Assembly: GCA_934339135.1 (NCBI GenBank) | Contig: CAKRHP010000003.1 | Span: forward strand, 1 to 64,000 | Direction: 5' to 3' | Length of the DNA: 64,000 nt | Origin: an uncultured Lachnospiraceae bacterium | GTDB lineage: Bacteria; Bacillota; Clostridia; Lachnospirales; Lachnospiraceae | Shown: piece after piece, positions 9,405 through 17,008 of the stretch | How the letters are laid out: the number at the start of each line of letters is the position of its first letter | Position numbering within the stretch: position 1 is the first letter of the stretch | The notes under the pieces: generated by a model | What the model saw: only the letters and a program-made list of their open reading frames with translations | Database searches by the model: none | What the model was told of the DNA's origin: nothing | Program-made: the position numbers and the translations under genes

Positions 9405-10122
9405 TCTTCAGATCCTCTATATATTTTTTATACGTGGCATCAAGCGTTGCCAGTTCACACAAATTATCAATCTCTATAACATCATTTTTTTGCATAGGTC
9501 TTATTTCCAGATCGAAATCCTCAAAATAACAAAACATTACTACATCATCCCAATATATCTGTCGATTATTTTTTTCTTCAAATTCTATTTCTAAATATTT
9601 TCTCAATTTCCGGCCATCCTCTTTATTCCATCTTGATATAGAATACAACTGCCATCCTCTCTCCCCACCCTCTCTGGAACAGGAAATCACTTTTCTATTA
9701 TTAACCTGCATCATCCATTCATCTGTATATTCTTCTCTCCATACAGCATTATATCCTGACTTTTCAAACTCAGGGGATAAAATTTGATCATTATAAATAA
9801 TCTGATCTCCATCTAATATAATTGAATTTTCAATGTATTCCCTTGCTATATATAATGAGGAAATATTATTGCACAAATCGTAAAACGGATTTTCAAGTAT
9901 TTTTACATTATACTCATTTTCCAGAACCCTAAATTGTTCCTTCAAATAACCTGATACAATATAAATTTCAAAAATTCCATTGTGATGCAATGCCTGAATA
10001 ACTGTATCAATCATTCGAATACCATTTATTTTCACTAATGGTTTCGGCGTTTTTAACGTAATCGGAAGCATTCTGGTACCTTTGCCTGCTGCCATAATAA
10101 TCGCTCTTTCCACCCTATTCAT
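9397..10122 (-). CDS. licC: LicC-like choline-phosphate cytidylyltransferase
   Basis: 241-residue nucleotidyltransferase. The N-terminal signature IIMAAGKGTRMLPIT with the Lys of TPKPLVKING binds the nucleotide; SIILDGDQII holds the metal Asp; YWDDVVMF and IEIDNLCELATLD near the end are typical of LicC enzymes that make CDP-choline from CTP and phosphocholine. It overlaps licA and the BCCT gene by 8 bases each, indicating translational coupling. Specificity for choline over another amino alcohol is inferred from the neighbours. Confidence 0.85.
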   Translation of the reverse strand: MNRVERAIIMAAGKGTRMLPITLKTPKPLVKINGIRMIDTVIQALHHNGIFEIYIVSGYLKEQFRVLENEYNVKILENPFYDLCNNISSLYIAREYIENSIILDGDQIIYNDQILSPEFEKSGYNAVWREEYTDEWMMQVNNRKVISCSREGGERGWQLYSISRWNKEDGRKLRKYLEIEFEEKNNRQIYWDDVVMFCYFEDFDLEIRPMQKNDVIEIDNLCELATLDATYKKYIEDLKNE

Positions 10123-11005
10123 TAATATTTATCGCCTCCATTACAATATTATAATACTCTTTAGCATATTGATATTGTCTTGGAGAATATTCTCCAAACT
10201 TTTCACCCAGACTACATTTATATTCACACCAATTGCTCCATAAAAGGCCACCAGCAGCAATATAACAATATATTTTTATTCTTGTTGAAATGTCACATTT
10301 TTCTTCAAAATAGATATCAATTAGCTGATCAACTTGTTGTTTGTCATACATAGCATAGATACAAAACATTGCAATGTCCACATGTGGATCCTGCATTCCG
10401 GCATATTCCCAATCGATCAAACGCACCTCTCCCCCTTTTATTAAAAGGAAATTATCCGGAACTGCATCAATGTGTGTTAAACAATAATCTTTTTTTTGTA
10501 AATCTATGTATGTTTTAAGTGAAAATACATTTTCTTTCGTCTTATGATAGTCACTATAAATAGATTTTCCTCCGTAAAAGAGACCTTCATAAAACTCTAT
10601 TTTTTCAAACAGATCAAATGTATGAGCAACATGAAGTCTCAAATCATGAAATCGATGAAGTGTTTTCATACACATTTTAAGATCATCTAAATTGTTTAAA
10701 TCACATGTTCTTGAATCTTCTATATACTCTGCAATTTTATAGCCATTTTCCGGATTAAAATATATGATATTGTCACATATATGTTTATCCAATATTTTAC
10801 TATATACATCCGCTTCTTGTTTTCTGTCAATTAGTTGATCCGTCCCTTTTCCCGGAATACGTATAATATATTTTTTATCATGAACAAAAACAAGAAAGGA
10901 TTGATTTGTCATTCCTATTTTTTGTTCCGCTAAATAGGTTATATCACTTCGTCGAATATTCAATGTTTTACATATAAAAATTAAAATACTGTCAGATATA
11001 CACAA
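10115..11005 (-). CDS. licA: LicA-like choline kinase
   Basis: 296-residue aminoglycoside/choline phosphotransferase-fold kinase. The ATP-binding N-lobe is visible (YIIRIPGKGTDQLIDRKQE); the Brenner motif appears as LTHIDAVPDNFLL with catalytic Asp and Asn; the metal Asp lies in VRLIDWEYAGMQDPHVD. These are hallmarks of LicA and eukaryotic choline kinases. It phosphorylates imported choline (or a similar amino alcohol), giving the substrate for LicC. It lies 7 bases after the alkaline-phosphatase-fold gene and overlaps licC. The DNA is strongly AT-rich compared with the flagellar region. Confidence 0.87.
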   Translation of the reverse strand: MCISDSILIFICKTLNIRRSDITYLAEQKIGMTNQSFLVFVHDKKYIIRIPGKGTDQLIDRKQEADVYSKILDKHICDNIIYFNPENGYKIAEYIEDSRTCDLNNLDDLKMCMKTLHRFHDLRLHVAHTFDLFEKIEFYEGLFYGGKSIYSDYHKTKENVFSLKTYIDLQKKDYCLTHIDAVPDNFLLIKGGEVRLIDWEYAGMQDPHVDIAMFCIYAMYDKQQVDQLIDIYFEEKCDISTRIKIYCYIAAGGLLWSNWCEYKCSLGEKFGEYSPRQYQYAKEYYNIVMEAININE

Positions 11006-11012
11006 TTTTAAT

Positions 11013-12776
11013 TCACACCTTTTTTATTTGTTTTATACTGTGCGGAGTACTTACTTTAACAACATCTCCATCATAACAACATTCAATTCCATCAATATAA
11101 TCTTCACCATTGAAAAAAGCTGCATTTTCTCTAATGGTTTTATTGTATACAGGATAATATTGCCAATATACTTCTTTCCTGTTTGGCAACTCAAATGAGT
11201 CTTTTTCATATATTTGACATGCTATTTCATTAAAATCGATCATACTTACCAATTCGTTATGTATTTCTGGTTTCCATTTTTTATTATAGATCATGAAAAC
11301 ATTCTTTACACTTTTTTCTACATTATCGTAATATAGATAAAATGGTTTATTTTCGTATTGATCATAAACAATATGGGCATGATCGCTAAATACAATAATG
11401 CTTGATTCCTCACCCAGCAATCCGAAGAAACTTTCCAATTCTTCATTCACATAATTTAAACAATCATTAAATTGTCTTTTTATGTCCTTCCAATTAGTCT
11501 GATCATCCTCTAATCCCATTTTTGAAAAAATAGTTTTAACCGGTTTGTCAGAGAAATAACCACACATAAACGGAACATGCAATTCTTTCAGTGCATATGC
11601 AAAATGAAGTGCACTTTTATCATGCTGATCACACATTTTATTTAATATGGCCCAAATTATTTCTGATACATATTTTTTATAATGCGTACTCAATTTTTTA
11701 TTTGGATTAAATATATCAAATGATTCATCTGTATAAAATTCTATATTATAGCCGTGCTGAACTGCCATATTTAAAAATTCAAACTGTTCAACATCAAATT
11801 TAAAATCAGAATCATATACATCACCTTCAAAAGGTAATTTACCTGTTATAATTGAATATACACTCTCATATGTTACCGGTGCCGTCGAAAAACTATTTAC
11901 AAAACAAACACTTTTTTCAGACAGGTTATTTAACATTTTAAATTGCTTCTTTTCAGAATCATACCAGTCAATATTTCTAAAAGCGTCCTGAAACCAAACT
12001 ATGATGTCTTTTCTGTTATATATATTATTCCTAATTGTTTCCAGTAAATTTAATAACTCTTTCTTTAAACGATCCAATTTATCTCTATATATTAAATCAG
12101 TAATCTCGCATTCATCAATCATCTTACACATGTAATATATGTCTTTAATATCCGCATACATTAATAACAATTTATCAAATTGTTCTTTTTTATCTTCTAT
12201 AGTGACTGCGTTATTATACTTCATCCTTTGATCATATAAATCAATATATTTGTCATTATCCAAAAAAATATCCACATCTGATGGTAAACCTGTTTTTTCC
12301 AGTTCTTCATATACATCAAGATACGTAATATCCGGATGGTGCAGCTTTATTTCTTTTGCAATAAATTTTCTACTTCTATAAGAGGTTATTAATATTATAT
12401 CAATGTCATATTTAGTAATTTCAGATGATGTAATGATCGGTAATCCTAATATTTTTTTCCCTTCTAATTCTTTTCTAGCATCTATCACACATTTTGTATT
12501 TTGCAATGAATCAGCAAATACCTCTAAAAATTTTGCCACATATGTCTGAGATATATTATTAATATCTCCCACTCCCCACATAGCAACATTTTTATTTAAA
12601 CAATTTCTCCGTAAAATTGAATATACTTTGCTATATACTAAATCGTTATTACCAGATTCATATTTATTTGGCAAATATTTTTTTATAATTTCATCAAATT
12701 TTTGGTTTAAATCAAACATTGCTTTCACTTCAGGTGATTTACCGAAATAAATCCCGTAGAATCCTTCCTTCAACAA
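11013..12776 (-). CDS. Alkaline-phosphatase/sulfatase-fold protein with N-terminal Rossmann-like domain, candidate phosphocholine transferase
   Basis: 587 residues in two parts. Residues about 60-170 form a Rossmann-like module (NVAMWGVGDINN, GKKILGLPIITSSEI, DIDIILITSY) like the one in the LicD fusion at 19419-21212. The rest resembles the alkaline phosphatase superfamily: metal Asp in VWFQDAFRN, likely Thr/Ser nucleophile in APVTYESVYSIITGK, and a second metal site IIVFSDHAHIVYD. No membrane segment or signal peptide is seen, so it should be cytoplasmic. It heads the licA-licC-BCCT operon, which has no LicD, so a phospho-transfer role from CDP-choline is inferred. The start is uncertain: a TTG at 12776, 6 bases from the IS end, or ATG at 12719; the IS may have removed the original N-terminus. 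Confidence 0.6.
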   Translation of the reverse strand: MLKEGFYGIYFGKSPEVKAMFDLNQKFDEIIKKYLPNKYESGNNDLVYSKVYSILRRNCLNKNVAMWGVGDINNISQTYVAKFLEVFADSLQNTKCVIDARKELEGKKILGLPIITSSEITKYDIDIILITSYRSRKFIAKEIKLHHPDITYLDVYEELEKTGLPSDVDIFLDNDKYIDLYDQRMKYNNAVTIEDKKEQFDKLLLMYADIKDIYYMCKMIDECEITDLIYRDKLDRLKKELLNLLETIRNNIYNRKDIIVWFQDAFRNIDWYDSEKKQFKMLNNLSEKSVCFVNSFSTAPVTYESVYSIITGKLPFEGDVYDSDFKFDVEQFEFLNMAVQHGYNIEFYTDESFDIFNPNKKLSTHYKKYVSEIIWAILNKMCDQHDKSALHFAYALKELHVPFMCGYFSDKPVKTIFSKMGLEDDQTNWKDIKRQFNDCLNYVNEELESFFGLLGEESSIIVFSDHAHIVYDQYENKPFYLYYDNVEKSVKNVFMIYNKKWKPEIHNELVSMIDFNEIACQIYEKDSFELPNRKEVYWQYYPVYNKTIRENAAFFNGEDYIDGIECCYDGDVVKVSTPHSIKQIKKV

Positions 12777-12782
12777 ATTAAT

Positions 12783-13751
12783 TAGTGTCTGCTGATCAAA
12801 CAGAAAGACACAGATTTACAATCCCACATCTATCCCAAATCCGGTACAGATGTAAAAGGCAAAAAGTATTCGTCTCTGCATCTTAAACAGATTCGTGACG
12901 AATACGGATAATGCGATGGATGTAAGCTGGGTTTTCTCCAGCTTGGTGGTAATACAGCTCATGCCGTAACAACATTTGCTTAAGCTAAATGTACGTTCCA
13001 CTTCGATCCTGTCGGTATTATCCTGATATTCCTGTTTTTTATCCACTTTTATATTCACTCCCGGTCGCCCAAGTTTTGGACCTGACAAACGGATGCCATG
13101 TTCTTTGCAATAATTCCGGTTCGCTCTTGTCCGATATATCTGATCTGCCAGTACCCGGTTTGGATAATAACCGGTTCTTTCCTTGAACCGTTCCACGGCC
13201 TCTGTCAGACAGGTGCTCTCGTTATACGCTTCGAAAGATATTTTTTCGATTCTTCCGTACCCTTCGCTATCAAGGCTCAGATCGAATTTTGCACCAAATT
13301 CCACCAGTGCTTTGACTTTTCCTCGGACGATAGGACGCAGCCACGGCTGCGTAATGCTTACGATCCGGTGTTCTACACTATGGAACTTGTTGTCGTACAT
13401 ATATTTTTGCTGCTCATACAATGCAGTGATCGTCAGATACAGACCTGCTTCTTTTTCTGTTGCTGCATATCCGTTACTCATGAACTCTTCCAGATACCGA
13501 ATGTCCCTTGCAACATAGCCAAGTTGTTTTCGCAGGGCTTTCCGTATTTTCTTTGCACTGTGTTTTTTGCTTTTGGCAAATGCCAGATAATCTTTTTTGT
13601 ACATGTCTATAACACACCTTTACTTGTAAAATTCTTCGATGATCTGCAAAGAAAATGCTTTCATTTTACTGAATCCCTTGCAGATATTATAACAGATAAC
13701 GGGTGAAAAGTCAGCAAATTTAGTTTTTTTCAAGTTAATCAGCAGACACTA
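12783..13751 (-). mobile_element. IS5-type element with internal deletion
   Basis: Both ends carry the same 14-base inverted sequence TAGTGTCTGCTGAT (12783-12796 and, inverted, 13738-13751), enclosing about 970 bases with one decayed transposase gene. Full-length relatives are longer, so the element has lost an internal segment. No convincing target-site duplication flanks it, which suggests later rearrangement. Its right end cuts the Rpn-like gene at 13752-14113; its left end lies only 6 bases from the alkaline-phosphatase-fold gene. Confidence 0.75.
12816..13664 (-). pseudogene. IS5-family transposase, internally deleted
   Basis: A short N-terminal piece (MKAFSLQIIEEFYK, start 13664) ends at a stop codon and is followed by a 262-codon frame beginning at 13604 that holds the middle and C-terminal domain. 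The second catalytic Asp (VLADQIYRTRAN) and the Glu (DRIEVERTFSLSK) are present, but the segment with the first Asp is missing. The protein cannot catalyse transposition alone. An extended -10 box, TGTTATAAT (13686-13691), lies upstream and may now drive the lic operon by read-through. Confidence 0.8.
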
Positions 13752-14113
13752 TTTAAGATGATTTTAACGGTCTCATCCCCAAATGTCAATGATGGATCCT
13801 GTTTACACAAATATTCAAATGTATATAAATGACGACCCTGACCATAAGGATCAAAAGTGCAGATAAAAATAACATAACTTTTCTTTAATTTATTGTAATC
13901 GCCACCCTTTTCCAGAATATTGAAATCTATCATCCCCTGATAATAGCGCATCCTCTTAGCCAGATTCCGTTTCATATGAATCTGCATCTCCAAATCAAAT
14001 ACCGTATTCCGGTCATCCTCCACATAAACATCCAGCCGCACACCCTTCGCCCCGGCTGACACATCGATCGTCTTCTGACTTTCCGGGTATTCTGCAACAC
14101 CACACACTCCCAT
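13739..14113 (-). pseudogene. Rpn/PD-(D/E)XK nuclease-family gene, middle fragment
   Basis: About 120 residues matching the core of the PDDEXK_2/Rpn family: AEYPESQKTIDVSAGAKGVR, then the nuclease residues in LDVYVEDD and FDLEMQ, then YYQGMIDFNILEKGGDYNKL, SYVIFICTFDPYGQGRHLYTF and DETVKIILN. The N-terminal 50-60 residues expected in this family are absent, and the frame runs into the IS5 inverted repeat, where it stops. The C-terminal part expected next is found at 7693-7869, so the gene was probably split by DNA now occupying 7870-13751. Confidence 0.75.
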
Positions 14114-14186
14114 ATAACATAGTCAACATATTAGTTCATTATAAAAATATTAATTTTTTATCTTGACAACTAAGCCATTATAGTAT

Positions 14187-14741
14187 TTAATTTACCGAAA
14201 ACTTAGCAGAAATTATAATTTGTATTATTTGTAAAATATGTAAACAACTAATAATTTCTGAAGATGATATAGGTATGAATTTTGATATCGGTGGTAATAA
14301 TAATCTTGTTATCGATCCCGGATAAGTAGACATTGATACTGTCACCTCACCTTGATTTACTACTTTTATTTCAAGACTAATGATATCTATTGAGTTCAAT
14401 AGCTTTTTTAAAAGTTGATTTTCATTCAACTTTTTGATATATACTTTATTTTTAATTCTATAAGATTTAAAAAAAATATCACCTTTCTTAAATTGTAAAA
14501 AAATATCACCATAAAGAACCGTGTTAATTTTAAAACTGTTTACAAATACTATGTTATAATTATATGCCCAAAACCTATTTTCCGCTTCATAACGGATGTT
14601 TATTATATCAAGTGGATAATGACTGACAATTTTCAAAGTACATGATAAGCAATCATAATTTATGACTGATACATCATCAAGGCAATTAATATCTTTAAAC
14701 ATGCCTTCTATTTTTTTTAAATTACTAATATTTATTTTCAT
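14187..14741 (-). CDS. Hypothetical protein, partner of the APC permease gene
   Basis: About 184 residues, not recognised. The start at 14741 (MKINISNLKKIEGMF) overlaps the permease stop by 17 bases in the same direction, so the two are probably translated together. The chain is rich in Ile, Asn and Lys, mostly beta-like (SCTLKIVSHYPLDIINIRYE, FVNSFKINTVLYGDIFLQF), and ends in a hydrophobic stretch rich in Ile (about the last 35 residues) after a LLPPISKFIP motif. No signal peptide is seen. It has the same AT-rich composition as module 2. A regulatory or accessory role to the transporter is possible, without direct evidence. Confidence 0.5.
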   Translation of the reverse strand: MKINISNLKKIEGMFKDINCLDDVSVINYDCLSCTLKIVSHYPLDIINIRYEAENRFWAYNYNIVFVNSFKINTVLYGDIFLQFKKGDIFFKSYRIKNKVYIKKLNENQLLKKLLNSIDIISLEIKVVNQGEVTVSMSTYPGSITRLLLPPISKFIPISSSEIISCLHILQIIQIIISAKFSVN

Positions 14742-16173
14742 ATTTTCTACACCATTCATCAATTGCCTGATCCCACACATCTATAGGCTCTGATGTTTCT
14801 CTAATTGAATTAACAGTTTCTTTAATACAAGGAATTTTTGTTAATTTTATATTGTTTAATTTTCCCCAAATCAAACAATAAACAGCAATGATTAGCATAC
14901 AAATAAAAGCTTGCATGAGATACATTTTTAGTGTAAAAATAGCAAAAAGAACTCCAACAATGCCGATAGGCATCGTAATGTTAGCGAATGGAGTTTTCCA
15001 CAATCTTGGAAAATCAGGATATTTCTTTCTAAGTACCAAAACGTCAATCATTGCAATAAGATACGAAACCATCCATGTGATACATGCCGTATTAATTAGT
15101 TTTTGAACAATAAACGTATCAGCTTTATGAAAAGTAATATAACTAATTGTTATTAAAATAACACATGAGGTAAAGATAATTCCGTATACAGGAGTTCTAA
15201 ATTTTTTATTAATTCTGCCAAAACAACTTGGAACAAGCCCTTCTCGAGCCAAACCATATAACATTCTAGGCAAAGCCGCAATATATGCATTGGCCGTAGT
15301 AAATGAAGCAAGCAAAGTTAAACTTGTCATTATAACATATCCTGCACTTCCTAACATTGATTTTGCAGCTTCAATATGCGGAGTTTTCGAGTAGCGTAAT
15401 GTATCCAAATTTGTATATCTTACAGCAGCAATCGCAAACAATGAATCAACTAAAAATATGGCTATTAAACCAAAAATTAATGCATAAGGAATATTTTTAT
15501 AGGGTTTTTTATTTTCTTCCGCCATAGGACATGCAAATTCAAATCCTATAAAAAACCAAATTGCTGAACCCGTTGTATTAAAAACTGTTTTCCATCCACC
15601 ATCAGGTAAAAATTGTATGTTCATTTTAACTGGTGCAGATATATGAAGCATTTCTCCTAAATGCAAATTTCCCATAAAAGATAAAAGCATAAATAAAACC
15701 ATCATGAAAATTGTTATTGCAGACTCAATTTTACCGTAAATGTTAACATTTGTTATATTAATGATAACAACTAAAAAAAGAATAATTAACGTAGGAATAA
15801 TTTGAGGAATATTGGTTAATGATTCAATTGCCAATCCTCCCATTACAAGTTGTGCTCCTCCGTCAGTGGCTATTAACACCATATATCCGCTAAGAAGAGA
15901 GAACACTGCCCAAAATCGTCCTAATGCAGGTAATGTATAATCCGAAATCATACCGCCCCCTGGAATCATTGCTGTAAGTTCACCAAATGCAAAAGCAACC
16001 ATCATCATAGGAATTAAGGCTAAAAAAGCAGAGATAACTGTTGCATAACCAGTTGTACCTGCAACCGTACCAACCGAAAACATTGCTGTTCCTGAAACAA
16101 CTAAACCAACAGCGGCTCCAAATGCGGGGAAAAAACCTAAAGTCCTTTTTAATTTTGTTGTTTGAAGATCCAT
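14725..16173 (-). CDS. APC-family permease, probable amino-alcohol or amino-acid importer
   Basis: About 482 residues with 12 hydrophobic segments. The N-terminal FFPAFGAAVGLVVSGTAMFS fits the unwound TM1 glycine motif of amino acid-polyamine-organocation permeases, and GFEFACPMAEENKKPYKNIPYAL the TM6 region. The start at 16173 has GGAAAGG upstream; an ATG 24 bases earlier does not. A promoter lies about 100 bases upstream. By position it serves the downstream module with the LicC/LicA fusion and LicD, so choline or ethanolamine are candidate substrates, but ordinary amino acid uptake cannot be excluded from sequence. Confidence 0.82.
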   Translation of the reverse strand: MDLQTTKLKRTLGFFPAFGAAVGLVVSGTAMFSVGTVAGTTGYATVISAFLALIPMMMVAFAFGELTAMIPGGGMISDYTLPALGRFWAVFSLLSGYMVLIATDGGAQLVMGGLAIESLTNIPQIIPTLIILFLVVIINITNVNIYGKIESAITIFMMVLFMLLSFMGNLHLGEMLHISAPVKMNIQFLPDGGWKTVFNTTGSAIWFFIGFEFACPMAEENKKPYKNIPYALIFGLIAIFLVDSLFAIAAVRYTNLDTLRYSKTPHIEAAKSMLGSAGYVIMTSLTLLASFTTANAYIAALPRMLYGLAREGLVPSCFGRINKKFRTPVYGIIFTSCVILITISYITFHKADTFIVQKLINTACITWMVSYLIAMIDVLVLRKKYPDFPRLWKTPFANITMPIGIVGVLFAIFTLKMYLMQAFICMLIIAVYCLIWGKLNNIKLTKIPCIKETVNSIRETSEPIDVWDQAIDEWCRKYENKY

Positions 16174-16271
16174 ATTTTTTACCTTTCCGCTCCACAAAAG
16201 TTATGAAATTCAACATAATAACATCTCTTTCTTTCGCTTCGCTCATTTTGTATTTTCCCAAAAATAATCAT

Positions 16272-16299
16272 ATTATAACATATTGCCAACCCCATACAA
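16272..16299 (-). promoter_or_regulatory. Sigma-70 type promoter of the APC permease gene
   Basis: On the minus strand TTGTAT and TATAAT are 16 bases apart, about 100 bases before the chosen start. The -10 box is perfect and the -35 box partial. Confidence 0.5.
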
Positions 16300-16468
16300 C
16301 ATACAAAGCAACCACATAATGACATTGAGATCGTCACATAATATTTTAATCCAAAGTCAAATTAACAACCCAGGGGTTACTACTGGTTCCGCCAGAGGCG
16401 GGGTCTCGTAGCACCATTATTACTGGTAGCCCGCTAAATCAGGCATGCTACTTTCTTCCATCCTCTAA

Positions 16469-16819
16469 CTAATCATTTTCTTCTTGTTCTCGAATATATT
16501 TTCTTACTGTTTCTTCATTCACATTACCTACTGTAGAAACAAAGTATCCTTTTGCAAAAAAATGCCTGTCTGTCCATTTTGTCCGATACTCTGGATGTCT
16601 GTCAAACAACATTAATGTACTTTTCCCTTTAAGATATGACATAAACTCCGAAACACACATTTTGGGTGGAATAACCACATACATATGTACATTGTCTACA
16701 CACACCTTTCCATCGATAAGTTGCATCTGCTTCATTTCACACAATTTTTTATATTCTCCACTAAATCTTTCTTCGTTTCTCCATACATAATTTTTCTTTG
16801 AAACTTCGGAATAAAACAA
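16469..16819 (-). pseudogene. IS200-family TnpA (Y1 transposase), truncated and with altered HUH motif
   Basis: The frame matches the core and C-terminus of IS200 TnpA: CVDNVHMYVVIPPKMCVSEF, FMSYLKGKSTLMLFDRHPEY, FFAKGYFVSTVGNVNEETV and the catalytic-Tyr helix RKYIREQ. The N-terminal 30 or so residues are missing and only a TTG is available as start. The metal-binding HUH motif, normally D-H-V-H-M, reads D-N-V-H-M, so one of the two essential histidines is Asn. The protein is almost certainly inactive. Confidence 0.75.
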
Positions 16820-16881
16820 TATGATATGTACAGATCCCTCATGTATGTGTTATACTTTGATTATCCATCTTGGATACCTCC

Positions 16882-16925
16882 TATGCTTTTGATATGGACT
16901 GCGAAACCAATATCATTATAGCATA
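16882..16925. repeat. Imperfect hairpin in the IS200-like region
   Basis: TATGCT/AGCATA outer arms and GATATGG/CCAATATC inner arms form a long imperfect stem with a loop of about 9 bases. It lies upstream of the tnpA remnant, where IS200 elements carry translation-blocking or end hairpins. Confidence 0.4.
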
Positions 16926-17008
16926 AGAGCTTTATAGTACTCTAGATAACACTCCGGCTTTGCCTCGCCCCCCCATTTCAAATGGGAGGATATAGATACT
17001 ATTAATTA

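Larger units (their letters stand above)
16366..17000 (-). mobile_element. Decayed IS200-type element (ends approximate)
   Basis: The tnpA remnant at 16469-16819 is flanked by foldable, GC-richer sequence unlike the AT-rich surroundings: a stem around GCCAGAGGCGGGGTC near 16390-16405, an imperfect hairpin at 16882-16925 and a CCGGCTTTGCCTCGCC segment near 16953-16970. IS200/IS605 elements have subterminal hairpins and no inverted repeats. The exact ends cannot be fixed here. Confidence 0.5.

Noticed and set aside
13098..13706. 202-codon plus-strand frame across the IS5 element
   Set aside because: It is antisense to the recognisable transposase remnant and shows no protein-like motif.
12777..13757. 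Target-site duplication of the IS5 element
   Set aside because: The bases flanking the two terminal repeats do not match convincingly over 3-4 bases, so no duplication is claimed.
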